A stretch of 64,000 nucleotides of DNA from Gloeopeniophorella convolvens (Eukaryota; Basidiomycota; Agaricomycetes; Russulales), in contig WTXD01000044.1 in assembly GCA_022496205.1 (NCBI GenBank), positions 1-64,000 of the forward strand. Reading direction: 5' to 3'. The notes under the pieces are model-generated. The model had not been told where the DNA came from. It was given only the letters and a program-made list of their open reading frames with translations, and searched no databases. Every line of letters starts with the position of its first letter. Position 1 is the stretch's first letter. A program made the position numbers and the translations under genes. This document shows positions 11,667 to 29,903 of this stretch, in pieces.

Positions 11667-12844
11667 ATGGCACTCGCGGTAAAGGGTGTTGCACTCGTAA
11701 CGGGCGCTAGCCAGGGCATCGGGCGCTCTATCGCCCTACGCCTCGCGTTGGATGGATACGATATCGCTCTCAACGACATACCCATGCGCGAGGCGCAGCT
11801 GGCGACGACTGCCGCCGAAGTTGCAGCACGGGGCCGGCGCGCGCACTGTGTGCTCGCAGATGTGAGTGATGAGCGGCAGGTCGAGGCGATGGTGGGGGAC
11901 GTGGTTCTTGCGCTCGGAGGGCTCGATGTGGTACGTGTGCCGATGCCTTGCAACAACTCGGAGAAGGTACGCGCTGACCATCACACACGTAGATGGTGGC
12001 AAACGCTGGTATCTCGATGATGAAGAGCTTCATTGACAGTGCGTCCCGCACGCTGGGACTATGTGTAGACACCCGCTCACAGCACATCCTCGTCAGCCAC
12101 CGCGGATGATCTCGATCGCGTCCTTGCGGTGAACCTCCGTGGGACCTTCCTTTGTTACAAGTATGCGGCGAAGCATATGATAGCGCAGGCACGTGGCGGC
12201 CGCATCATCGGTAGGCGACCTATTTCCACGCTCGTTGAGTGCGCTACTCACGAGGTGTCTTTAGGAGCATGCTCTGGTACGGGCAAGCAGGGCCAGGCGT
12301 CTCTCGGCGCATATTCCGCGAGCAAGTTCGGCATCCGAGCGCTGACGCAGTGCGCCGGTGGGTGTTTTCTATCCCGGACCCGACCCTTCTCGCCTCCTGA
12401 CGCCTGAGGCACTCTCGGTCTTCAGCGTTAGAATTCGGTAAGCATGGCATCACGGTGAATGCGTATGCTCCGGGACCCGTCAAGACCGCGATGTGTAGGT
12501 CCGGTTTCTGATTTTGAGGACAAGATTTGTCATTGTCGAACAGGGGATGATCTGGAGGTCGGCATCGGCAGCCCACCGGGAGTGCTCGAGGAGGAGGTAC
12601 GCGCCTAAAACTTCCGGCATGGCATGATGACATGTTGACCAGAGCGCGTGCGCAGTTGTCGCGAACAGCGGCAGTCGGCTATGTCGCTGTCCCGGACGAC
12701 ATTGCAGGGCTCGTCTCCTTCCTCGCTTCCAAGGAGTCTCATCTCATCACGGGCCAGGCGGTGGGTTTTGGCTGTCCTCTGCATGGAAGGCTCGGCTCAT
12801 GAGCGACACAGATCAACATAGACGGTGGCAGGCACTTTGATTGA
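11667..12844 (+). CDS. SDR copy D: divergent short-chain dehydrogenase with two fewer introns
   Basis: Eight exons: 11667-11930, 11993-12038, 12097-12210, 12265-12357, 12426-12494, 12544-12596, 12656-12760 and 12812-12844, giving 258 aa. The fourth exon (93 bp) equals exons 4 plus 5 of copies A-C (27+66), and the seventh (105 bp) equals their exons 8 plus 9 (97+8). Two introns are therefore absent while all other positions are kept. Motifs: TGASQGIG, VANAG, the Ser of the ACSGTGKQG region, Y158-x3-K162 in YSASK, NAYAPGPVKT and the end IDGG. The start is ATG 11667; an upstream in-frame TTG is ignored. Sequence is clearly farther from A/B/C than those are from each other. It is convergent with the first AKR gene, 140 bp away. 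It is probably an NAD(P)H-dependent carbonyl reductase of unknown substrate. Confidence 0.86.
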
Positions 12845-12984
12845 ACTCTCGGCATGCATACGAGGGTGACTCCATTGGGAGCAAAATAGCACCGATTGGT
12901 CGTGCAATGTTAATGGATCACACATTCGGAAGCATAACTACTTGATTATCTTAACAAAGCCGTCTTGGATCTACCTACCGTCGA

Positions 12985-14394
12985 CTACGAGAGTAGTGCC
13001 TCGAAGAGCGCGTACGTGCGAAACACTATCGCGCCGGATAACGCGAGGACGATGGCGCGACGCGCTGTCTTGCGCATGAACTCGTGGCGCGCGCCCTTTG
13101 CACCCGCCGCGTCAAGCATAACAATGTCGTCACTCGTAAGCTCTGTGCAGTGTCAGTGGTGGGATCGCCGGTACATATGCACTACGCACCGAGATCTGCG
13201 GCAGTGAGGTAGCCTTCGAGGCGAGACTTTTTCGAGCTCGAGCTGTGGCGCAGGAGTCAACAACAACGGTCGTAAGGCTGGTGATTTGCTGCATACGTGA
13301 CAGCGACCGCGCCCTTCGCCTTGACCCACGCGAGGAGGACCTGATCAGTCGTTGCATCAAAGCGCTTCGCAATCTCAAGAAGCGGTGCATCCAGAGGTCC
13401 GCCTGGGAGCTGGGTAATCGGGCTGGGATAAACAAGTATCAGCATGACATGACCCGGAGAAGCACGTATAAAGAGCGCGTTCAACGCGTCCGAACACACA
13501 TCAATGCCGAGTAGCCTTCCGTTACTATGCCATGTTGTGCGCAGTAGGCGATCAGTGGGGCCTGATGCGCATACACATACGGGTGGAGCAATATCTGCCA
13601 GGTGGGGAGAACCCCGCCGCCATCAGCGTCCAGGATGCCGGAGCGGCTCACCACGCACCTGGTTGGCTGCAGGCTTGATCTTGGCAGAGGCAAGCAGCAC
13701 CTCAAGATGTTCTATCTCAAAGTTGCTGACACCAATGCTCCTGCCAGAGGACACGGGGTGAGCCAGTGAAGTGAGCGATACGCTGAAGAAGAGCGTCCTA
13801 GTCAACGCACTTCACAAGGCCGGCCTTCTTCAGCTCTTCCATCTCTGTCCAGGCAGCCGGGATGTCGGACTGCACTAGCGACGGGTCATGGATGAGGTAT
13901 AGGTCGACATATTCGACGCCGAGCTTCGCTGAGGCTCAGCAAGACATACGCACCGCTTCAACCAGGACCGGAACGTACCTTCCTGAGGCTGCTCCGAATT
14001 GAGCCTTCGATACCCAGTCCATCTCGCCCGGAATACTTGGTAGTGATAAACACGTCCTTCCGCGCAAGGCCACTCTCGCGCAGCGCGATCCCCGCTTCTT
14101 CCTCATTGCCATATGCTTGCGCCGTGTCTGGACACGAGGATTTCACTCAACAACGCCCAGGGACACACACCAGCGACGTACCGATGTGGCTGAAGCCGAC
14201 AGAGAGTGCTCGGTCAACCTGGTCGATGGGGTCCTGTCCGCTGCCTGTCCTCCACGTGCCGAACGCGATGCTCGGGATGGTGTGGCCTGAAGATGACCCA
14301 AGTCACTGGTGTATTCTCTGCCTGGGGATTCGCCATTGTGGCGCGTGGCTTCGGGCTGCGTACCATCATTCAGCTTGATGGAGGGCCAAGGCAT
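12985..14394 (-). CDS. Aldo-keto reductase 1 with hydrophobic C-terminal tail
   Basis: Nine exons: 14364-14394, 14182-14286, 13979-14127, 13811-13923, 13659-13740, 13500-13594, 13297-13422, 13190-13242 and 12985-13142, giving 303 aa. The AKR tetrad is D46, Y51 (DTAQAY), K76 (TTKYSG) and H107 (YLIHDP). SIGVSNF and a late [12 protein letters not shown], which in this superfamily contacts the NADPH 2'-phosphate, are present. The enzyme should be an NADPH-dependent carbonyl reductase of the xylose-reductase/prostaglandin-F-synthase type. After the barrel come basic residues (RKTARR) and a hydrophobic stretch [10 protein letters not shown] near the end, looking like a tail anchor. Such tails are unusual in soluble AKRs. 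It is a tandem duplicate of the next gene upstream with the same exon plan. Confidence 0.87.
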
Positions 14395-14786
14395 GACTCG
14401 CCAGCACTGACGAAACAACAGCGTCATACCGGATGACGGCGCCGGCGCTCATCGATCCCCGAACGGTTTGGCGACAAGTTCCGCATGGTCGGGGGCCTTC
14501 ACGGCCGTCGGCATACTTTGTCTAAACTTGCTTATCTCAAAGAACTCTGCGAGCGGCGACGCCCCCCGTAAAGAGCATTTATACATAAAACAGTTTAGCA
14601 ATGCGCGCGCGCGTCATAGCGCGGATCAAGAAATATAGCACTATACAACAAGCCTCAGGCTGCAGACTTATCCAGCAAACCCCTGCACGTCCACCAGCGA
14701 GGACGCTAGATATCGCCGCACAACTTCAAGTCACGACACAATACTGAAGCTGGAGCATTAATACCACCATATCGCTCATGCGTATT
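14395..14786. other. Spacer between the two AKR genes
   Basis: No gene seen. A short GCGCGCGCGC run occurs near 14,602. Confidence 0.5.
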
Positions 14787-16146
14787 TTACGCCGCGGCGA
14801 GCAACGCGTAGACGCGGAATGCGCATGCAGTAAAGAGCATGAAGCCTGCTGCTGCGCGCACACCTTTCCGGATGGCTTCGCGGCGCGCACCCTTTGCGCC
14901 GGCGACGTCAATTGCCGCAATGTCGGCAAGTGTGAGCTCTGCGGTCAACCGGGTCAGCGCTTGGAGAGCAATGAAGGAGGGGAAGCCCTACTCAGGTCAC
15001 CCGCGGCGAGGTAGCCCTCGAGCCGCGACTTCTTGGAGCTTGTCCTATCGTGCGGAACCATGAGCACGCTGCAGACGCGCGCGCAGCCGATATGGAAAAA
15101 AACATACGTGACAGCAATAGCACCTTTGGCCTTGACCCATGCGAGGAGCACTTGGTCGGCCGTGGCGTTGAGTCGGGCCGCGATTTCCCCGACTGGCTTG
15201 TCTACAGGACCCCCGGGCTGGTGCGTGATCGGACTGGCCGAGCGTCAGAGATTGACGGAGGGATCAAGAAGTGTACATACATCAAGGCGGAGTATGCCTC
15301 TGAGACGATGCCCTGGGCGGCGGAGAACGCGAGAAGCGGAGCCTGACGAGCGTGCACGTATGGGTGCAGAAGGATCTTAACAGCCTAGTAGTTAGCCAAT
15401 TAAGAAGAGCAGGTCGATTCACCCGAACCCACCTGATTAGCAGCAGGTTTAATCTTGGCGGAGGCAAGCAGAATAGTGAGGTCTTCCACAGCGAAATTGC
15501 TAACACCAATGCTCCTGAAGAATACATTGATGATTAGGCACTGTGGGGTACGCTGTCTCGACGACGTACTTAGCGAGACCTGCATTCTTGATGGCCTCCA
15601 TCTGAGCCCAAGCAGTGGGGATATCTGGACGGGCAAGGCGCGGGTGGTGGATGAGATACAGGTCGACATACTGAACACCAAGCTATATTGTCGAGTAAGT
15701 GGATGCGCATTAGGGGCGCGCAACGAGAAGCCGGCAGACCGACATTTTTCAGACTGTTCTGGATGGAAGCCTCGATGTCGAGTCCATTGAGCCCGGAGTA
15801 CTTGGTGGTAATGTAGATGTCTTCCCTCGCAAGCCCACTCTCGCGGATGGCTACGCCGGCCTCCTCCTCATTGCGGTAAGACTGTGCGGTGTCTACGATG
15901 ATGGCAAGTGAGCAGGCGGCGCGCCAGCAGGGGGTCAAACTACCACACCGATATGGTTGAAACCAACGTTGATGGCCTGGTCGACCTGATCTATGGGGTC
16001 TTGTCCATTCCCAAGAGTCCAGGTCCCAAACGCGATGCCCGGGATTTCGTTCCCTGTGTCGGCGCGCACATGAGCGGGCGCAGGGTGGAACGGGAGGGAA
16101 CGGGAGGGAACGCACCGTCGTTGAGCTTGATAGTGTCCCAGGTCAT
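14787..16146 (-). CDS. Aldo-keto reductase 2 with hydrophobic C-terminal tail
   Basis: Nine exons: 16116-16146, 15949-16053, 15744-15892, 15570-15682, 15433-15514, 15281-15375, 15108-15233, 15001-15044 and 14787-14938, giving 298 aa. The first seven exons have exactly the same lengths as in AKR 1, and the eighth is 9 bp shorter. Catalytic residues fall at the same positions: D46, Y51, K76 and H107 (YLIHHP). GVSNF, LLHPYVHA and [11 protein letters not shown] are kept. The C-terminus again has basic residues (RREAIRKGVR) and then AAAGFMLFTACAF near the end, so the tail is a conserved property of the pair. Probable reaction: NADPH-dependent reduction of aldehydes or ketones, perhaps at a membrane surface. 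The substrate cannot be read from sequence. Confidence 0.87.
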
Positions 16147-16448
16147 GGTGGGAGTTCAACAAAGAGACAACTGCTGGCTTGCATGATGTCTTCCTTTCTC
16201 ATATCGTTGGTTGCCCACGCTCAGGCTCGTGTTCCTTCCTCAGCACCGTGGCACGTGCTCGCGACTCCGCGTCCGTGGGATCACTCCAACGTGCAACACA
16301 CAATTATTTGCAATCTGGGTGTATTAAGAATGACAGTTGTGCTAGTAGAGCGAGGTTCTAAGCAAGGCAGAGATGACAGGAAGGACATCAAAGGTATAGA
16401 AGTGTGCGATGTAAAGTAGGTATGGTGTGCGATCCTCCCAAGATTGTG
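16147..16448. other. Spacer upstream of AKR 2
   Basis: It contains the AKR 2 promoter and the 3' end of the F-box gene. Nothing else recognised. Confidence 0.5.
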
Positions 16449-19400
16449 TCATGCGTCGCTTGCACTCTCATCGAATGCAAAATTTTGCTCCGGGGACCTC
16501 CGCCGTTGCTTCAAATAGTCATATCCGACGAAGCTCATTACACTGTTGGGGGTTAGCTTTGGTGTGTTGACAGGCAAGTAGATCGCACGTACTAGATAGT
16601 CCCGTCCGCGCATCCTACCACCACTTCCTCATGGCTGAGCTGCATCGACATCGGGTTCTTCTCGGGGGTCGCCAGACCAGCAAATTTGGCCGGCACTGTT
16701 CCGTACAAGCCTTTCATGTCGTGCGCGCCGATAGCCCCATCTGCGATTGCGCTCCAAGCGCCTGATATGGCTGTAATCTCCGTATCCAAGTCAACGGTAC
16801 GCGGAACGGGCCGTCGCGGCAGGACGTCCTCGCTGCCGCTGTCCGAGCCGTCCTCGCTGGCAGCAACGTACTTTTCGCGATGAGTAGACATAAAGATCTG
16901 CGGTGGTCTGCGATCAGCCACGGTGTCAGCGAATCAACGAATGGCCATACCCTACGATCCGCTCCTGCACGAGAGCTGAACCTGGTTGCAGTCACCACTC
17001 GGCGTTTCCTCGGGTCAACAGCACCAACGGCAACATCAGGCGTCTCAACAATTGCGATCAGTCGCGGCGGTGCGGTGAGGATTGCTGCCCGCCCGAAGCG
17101 CGTCGTAAACCCGGGGGAGTTGGAAAGGTGCCCATTCGGGCTGATGGGCGTGCCCGGTGTGCGAGGGCTTGGCACAAGGGTTCGCGATGTGATCAAGGAG
17201 CTACGACGTGGGGTGTTGAAGGAACCCGAACGTGACAGAGAGGAGGCAGTCCGGATGCGGTTGGTAGACGCAGAGAGAGGCGACGAGACTAATGCACTCG
17301 GAGACGAAGGGTCGTTTGAATCGGGCAAGCCATTCGCCGCGGCCATCGTGTCTTCAGCTTCAGTCCACTGCAAGTGCAAGATGACGGACTTAGTAGCACA
17401 CTGAGTACCGGCAGGTCAATGGCTAACTCGACATGATTAAAGCTGGATAGACACACTGTCATTTGGGTGCCGTGGGCTGCAAACCACTGTAACATGTTGT
17501 CGGGAGCCTTTCCAACATTGAAGAGTTTGGAGCTTAATGTGGGGTCGCCGCCCGCAAGTTCCGATAGCTTGAACTGAGAGATCATCTCTCGGCGGCCTAA
17601 GGGAGCTATAATTGCAGCTGGCCTTACAAGTGCACGAGTACGCACCTATCGAGAACACACGAACGATGCCATCGATTGTCACGCTTACAACACGCTCTCC
17701 TTCCTCCGAAGAGCCGCCACTAATGAGCTGCACACCAATATTGACCGTGGTTTGTTGACCAAAGCGCACGATTTTCGTCCCAGCCCGCCAATCCCAGCAT
17801 ACCAATGCCTTGTCAGCCCCAGCAGAAACAAGGTTCTTTGAAGACAACGCCACTAGGTGACATGTTGGTCAGATCTGACCCAAAGGGCGATTCTTAAGAT
17901 GTACCAGCACGGATTCCGTTTAAGTGACCCGCTAATTGCTGCAAGGGGTTGAAGGTCACCGAAGAGAATAGGTGAACGCGGCTGCCACGAGTTATAACCA
18001 AAGAAGAAATGAATAGAAAAGGAATTGAAAGCGTACCCCACGTCGTGGAAACCAACAACGAACACCTCTGCATATAAAGTCAATAACCATCGAGTTAGGA
18101 ATTGCGAATTGTGTGGACAACCCACCTTCTTCTAACAAGAAGTCTACGCAGCTGACGGGCTTTTTGACTTGGAGGCACTTCTTCATCTCACCAGTCTCAA
18201 TGTCCCAGAAACGAATTGTCTCATCGTAAGACCCACTGATGAGGCGTTTGCCTAACCCATGCTCAATTATTACCCATGTTCTTAGCACCGACAAAATCAC
18301 AAAAAGTCTTACCACGCAGCAGCAGAGTCGTGCAGAAGTTCGTGTGACCATTGAGGAACCGAATACTCTGAGGGAGGGCTTCCCGGAAGTTCGTCTCACG
18401 GTGATGTAAAGAGCGGTACAGAGGCTCCCTGAAGAAGATACAGCTGTCGCTCACTGAACCATGATAAACTGTACGTACCATCCTGCAGGAGACGGTGGTG
18501 CCCTCAGGGGAATGGGATCCGTCGCGGTCAACCTTATACAATGGTACTTCCATAATGTAGGCAAGTGGACCGATTCTTGCCACTTCTTGGAGACCTTTGA
18601 CAAAAACACAATTAGATATACTCGCACTCACGAGGCAGAGTAGTCACATACAGGCTCTACTGTGAGTAATTCCGTTATGTTCAGATGCTTGAGGATTTTG
18701 AACGCAAGATCAGGAGCAAGATTGCCAATGATATCGAACGTCGACTTGGCGTATTTTTCGAGTAGCAGAATTTGAAGGCGGATGTCGCCGGGGAGGCAGG
18801 CTAGGAACGGTTAGCACTGTCCCCCATATCAGCGGAATATACATACAGTCCAATATGATGGCGATTCTGCACCGGCATTCAGCCAGCAGCCATCAGAGCC
18901 AATACGTGAACTCACAGCCTCATTCTCTCGTCCCGGTTCAGTCCCCGAATGGCCTTCCTCACTTCGGTCTCGTTGAATTCCCCATTGGCGTCCCGCTTTA
19001 GGGCCTTTATAAGGTCAAAGCCCTCACCACCATCAGCGTCGTCCCCGCGGTACCCGTCCCAGTAACCTCCTCTCTTTCGACCTCCACATATGCAGAAGTC
19101 CTCGTTGTCTGTAAAAGAGGCAACGGTGCCATTCTCTTCACGTTGGCGTTCACGTTCCCGCAGAACGCGGACTTCAGCCTGCAAAGCATGCAATTGAGCC
19201 GCGGTCGCCGCTTGAGTTCGCTCCAGTAAACGCTTGTAGTGTAGGAGTTTCTTTGCGTGGACGGCGAGCAGGGCATTGAGACCAGACTGGAACTTAAGGA
19301 CAACCTCTTGTCAGTTGATTACACAGAACGACGGCATTGGTACTCACCTCTTCGTCTACATCCTCGTCTCCAGCCTCAGTCAACATGTCCATCGTCATAT

Positions 19401-20244
19401 CATCGCCATCCCATATTGATATGGAGCCCCCCGTTTCCATTTCCCCGCTATCGTTGGCTTGACTAAAATCTGGCTGCGGGAGAGCAACTATAGAGATAGC
19501 TGAACGAGAAGATCCATTTCGTTGTTGCTGCGGTCTACCATTGGTTCGAGATGCGGCGCCAGATGCTTTGGACGGGGATCCAGAGTGGATAACGTGCGGC
19601 GATGGCCGTTGTGGAGAAGCCTTGACCCTTGTAGACTTCGGACTTGGTGTTGTTAAGCTGATAGACGGGGAAGAGACAGAAAGAGTCGCGCCTGGCAACT
19701 CGTTGACGCGGGACTTGTCGCCAGGAGTAACTAAGGACTGGACACGCGTGCGTGGAGTAGAAGGCACCACTGGGCCGACACGTCGAGGTGGCGAAGCAGC
19801 AGCCCCGAACAGGGAATTTGACCGTGTCGTACGAGAAGAACCCGCCACGGATGGTGGGGCTTTGGGTACCACCGAGTCACGGTAGGCGGATGGAGCGTGG
19901 CGGGGAAGGTGAACCGGTGCTATGGGCGATCCAACAGACGAAGTGGAAAGGGTGTTGTTGGATAGTCCGTGTACAGGTGCAGACTGACGTCGAATGGAAG
20001 ATAAAGAAGGAATGGAGCTAGACATGCGCTTGGACAGGACGCTGGTAGGGTTCGCGTTGGGAGCCCGTGTCTCAGCCCCGTTGGCGTTGGATGGTGTCAC
20101 TGTGGTCGCATTGCTTACATTGCTCATCAGTGATGCATTGGATATGGTTCTCGGTTTCGAGAGGCTGGTAGTCCCCGCTGCTGAGGAACGCCGTGATATA
20201 CGGGATGGCGCTTCCGAGGGAGCTACTGACCGCCTGGACGACAT
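16449..20244 (-). CDS. F-box and WD40-repeat protein
   Basis: Fourteen exons: 19348-20244, 18916-19292, 18847-18866, 18652-18800, 18479-18594, 18313-18428, 18126-18251, 18037-18067, 17905-17981, 17646-17852, 17457-17596, 16951-17400, 16593-16897 and 16449-16542, giving 1,034 aa. Residues 1-300 are Ser/Pro/Arg-rich and look disordered. A short basic coiled coil follows. An F-box is at about 453-495 ([14 protein letters not shown]...VSKKW), and WD40 blades cover about 540-780 ([16 protein letters not shown], then [14 protein letters not shown]). A second Ser/Pro-rich stretch holds [12 protein letters not shown] sites. F-box/WD40 proteins recruit phosphorylated substrates to SCF ubiquitin ligases. 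This layout resembles neither Cdc4 nor Met30 closely enough to name it. The start was chosen at MSSRRSVAP; an in-frame Met lies 31 codons upstream. Confidence 0.82.
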
Positions 20245-20813
20245 TGCGTACGATGATGGGTGAGTGGTCAGCGCTTCAACTGCCACATGAAACTGAGGGG
20301 TAGCGAGCGGGGAGGGGATGCGTTGTCTACGTCCCCTCACGAATAGTCAGATTGGCCGGGTTGACGATGCAATGTGCAACCGCTATGTGCCGCGTTCAAA
20401 AGCTGGGTGTCGTGCTGGCGAGCGCTAGCCCAAGCAATGGCTGGAGACTGACGAGGAGACGCTGACACGACGATTGTATCCGGATCCAGCAAACTTGGAT
20501 GCTGGGATGCTCACGGAGAGAAACTGAGGAAAGAGGGTAGACCCGGTAGGGTACACGTTGAGAAGGCGTCGTAACAACGCGTCAAGCGAGTTGTATTCAT
20601 TCCGTACACACGCGCTCACGTGCGCGCCGCGTGCGACTATAATGAGAAGCAGTGCAGAACGGCCTCAGGCGGGCGTCACCAGTTTAGCTTGTTTCAGAGA
20701 ACATCTGCGAGAAATAGATACAAAGCACAACGAATCACATCTAACTTGCACAGCAATACAGAGAGCAGGAAAAAAACCCGACAGCAAAACAAAATAATAT
20801 GAGGGAGAATAGA
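20245..20813. other. Promoter of the F-box gene and 3' flank of the BEACH gene
   Basis: No gene recognised. Confidence 0.5.
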
Positions 20814-28395
<7,582 letters not shown>

Positions 28396-28797
28396 GACGT
28401 GGAATGGCCGAGGTACGATATGCTCAGTTGTCTGAGGGCATAGTCAAGGTAGAGGGTAACTGACACAGGCTAGCTGTGACTGAGAGGTGGCTAGCAGTGC
28501 AGTGGCTGCTCGCGGCAATGCTCAACGTGTTTGCATAGGGCGGCAGTGTACGGGATCAATCACGTGGCCGTCGCGCTTGGAGTGCCCGCAGTTGGAACAC
28601 CGCCGTGGACTGAAAGGCTCTGAAAGGTATGCATAGGACAGTACAGTGGGTAGTCAGGGTATGTAAACTACAGGACTACCATCCGAGACATTTGGCCACC
28701 GTCTGCGCGCGGTGAAATTTGTACAACAAACAGGAGATACAGCGCAGAATTGCAGAACAATACACCGTAACAACGTGGGTCAGAAACCATTGGCCTG
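28396..28797. other. Upstream region of the BEACH gene
   Basis: Promoter-sized spacer, no ORF recognised. Confidence 0.5.
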
Positions 28798-29903
28798 TCA
28801 CCGACGGCCAGGGAGCTCCGATTTGGCAAGAGCTCTTTTATTCCTCTCGTTGAGGTATTCTTGTACGCTCACCTCTATCTTGTGGAGGCGGCCCTCGATC
28901 CTAGGTAGCTGTTCCGCGTCTGAGGTTAACCGCAAGCAAAACCCAACCAGCAATAGCACTCACGTGGTCCATGACATCGGCCGGAAGCCTTCCTTTTCTG
29001 ACGGGCCGCTCCGACCCACTGCTGTCTCCTTCGGCCCGCAGCCGGTTGCTTTCGTAAGGCCGAGGTGGCAGTTCCGTCGGCCCATGTTCGAACGGAGGAG
29101 GCCCTGCCGGTGCACTGCTTCTAGCATCCGGCTCGGGAGAGGTAATATCCAGCGGAAATGTCATGATCAAGCTGCCGGACGGGAGGATCCTGGAATGCGT
29201 CTTTTCGGCAATGTTGTGGTGTCGGCGTTGGCTCCGCTGAGGACCAGAAGCTGCGGGATCGCGGTATGGGGCAGTAGCGACGTTAAGTTGGGGAACCAGG
29301 GTACCACCGTCGGCGCCGGCCGGCCGCTTGCGCTTTCCCTGGCGATCTTGGGAAGCGCTGGAAGTGGCTGCATACGGCGACTGGCGCGCGTGCATCTCCG
29401 AATCAGGCGTCCACGAGCGTTGTAAGCGATCTGAATGCCATCCTGTTGAGTAGATGAAAGTGTATCGGATTGACTGGGGTGCTATACCTTGTGCCTGACC
29501 GCGCGGGTGAGCTTGCGCGAACCCAGAGCTAGAACTCGAAGGAACTGGGCTCGGCGAGGGATGTGGTTGCCGTCCATCTGTGTGACGCAAGTACGAAGGG
29601 TGGCTGGGGTTCATGCTATGCTGCGAGCCCTCTACGTCCAATGTGTGTGAGGATTACAGGATGCTCTACAAGAAAACTTAACAGAAAAAGTTGCTCACCG
29701 AGCAGTCGAGCATTCCTCGTGTCTACCTGCGGCAGGATTTGTGGCTGTACGGTTGCGTAGAACCCAGGAGGTGTCGGTCCATGCGCTCTCCGTCCCTTGT
29801 AACCTGAAGGAGAGTTATAGCTGCCCTCGGAAGTACGTTCATCCATAGATGACGATGACGGTGCGAAGTTGAGATGGGAGAGCGTACTCTGTAGTGCAAG
29901 CAT
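28798..29903 (-). CDS. Hypothetical Ser/Pro-rich protein with possible bHLH-like basic patch
   Basis: Four exons: 29699-29903, 29488-29631, 28964-29442 and 28798-28908, giving 312 aa. All junctions have GT-AG borders and keep frame. I do not recognise the family. The protein is rich in Ser, Pro, Gly and Arg, with a basic cluster GKRKRPAG (possible nuclear signal) and a segment RRHHNIAEKTHSR that resembles the DNA-contacting basic region of fungal bHLH factors. A clear helix-loop-helix does not follow. The last 40 residues (LHKIEVSVQEYLNERNKR) could form a short coiled coil. A nuclear regulatory role is a guess. The long ORF on the opposite strand of exon 3 is a composition artefact. Confidence 0.5.

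Noticed and set aside
4014..16146. SDR and AKR arrays as a secondary-metabolite cluster
   Set aside because: No polyketide synthase, peptide synthetase, terpene cyclase, P450 or transporter is present; local tandem duplication is the simpler reading.
28712..29425. 237-codon plus-strand ORF
   Set aside because: It is antisense to exon 3 of the better-supported spliced gene 28798-29903, whose exon chain keeps frame throughout.
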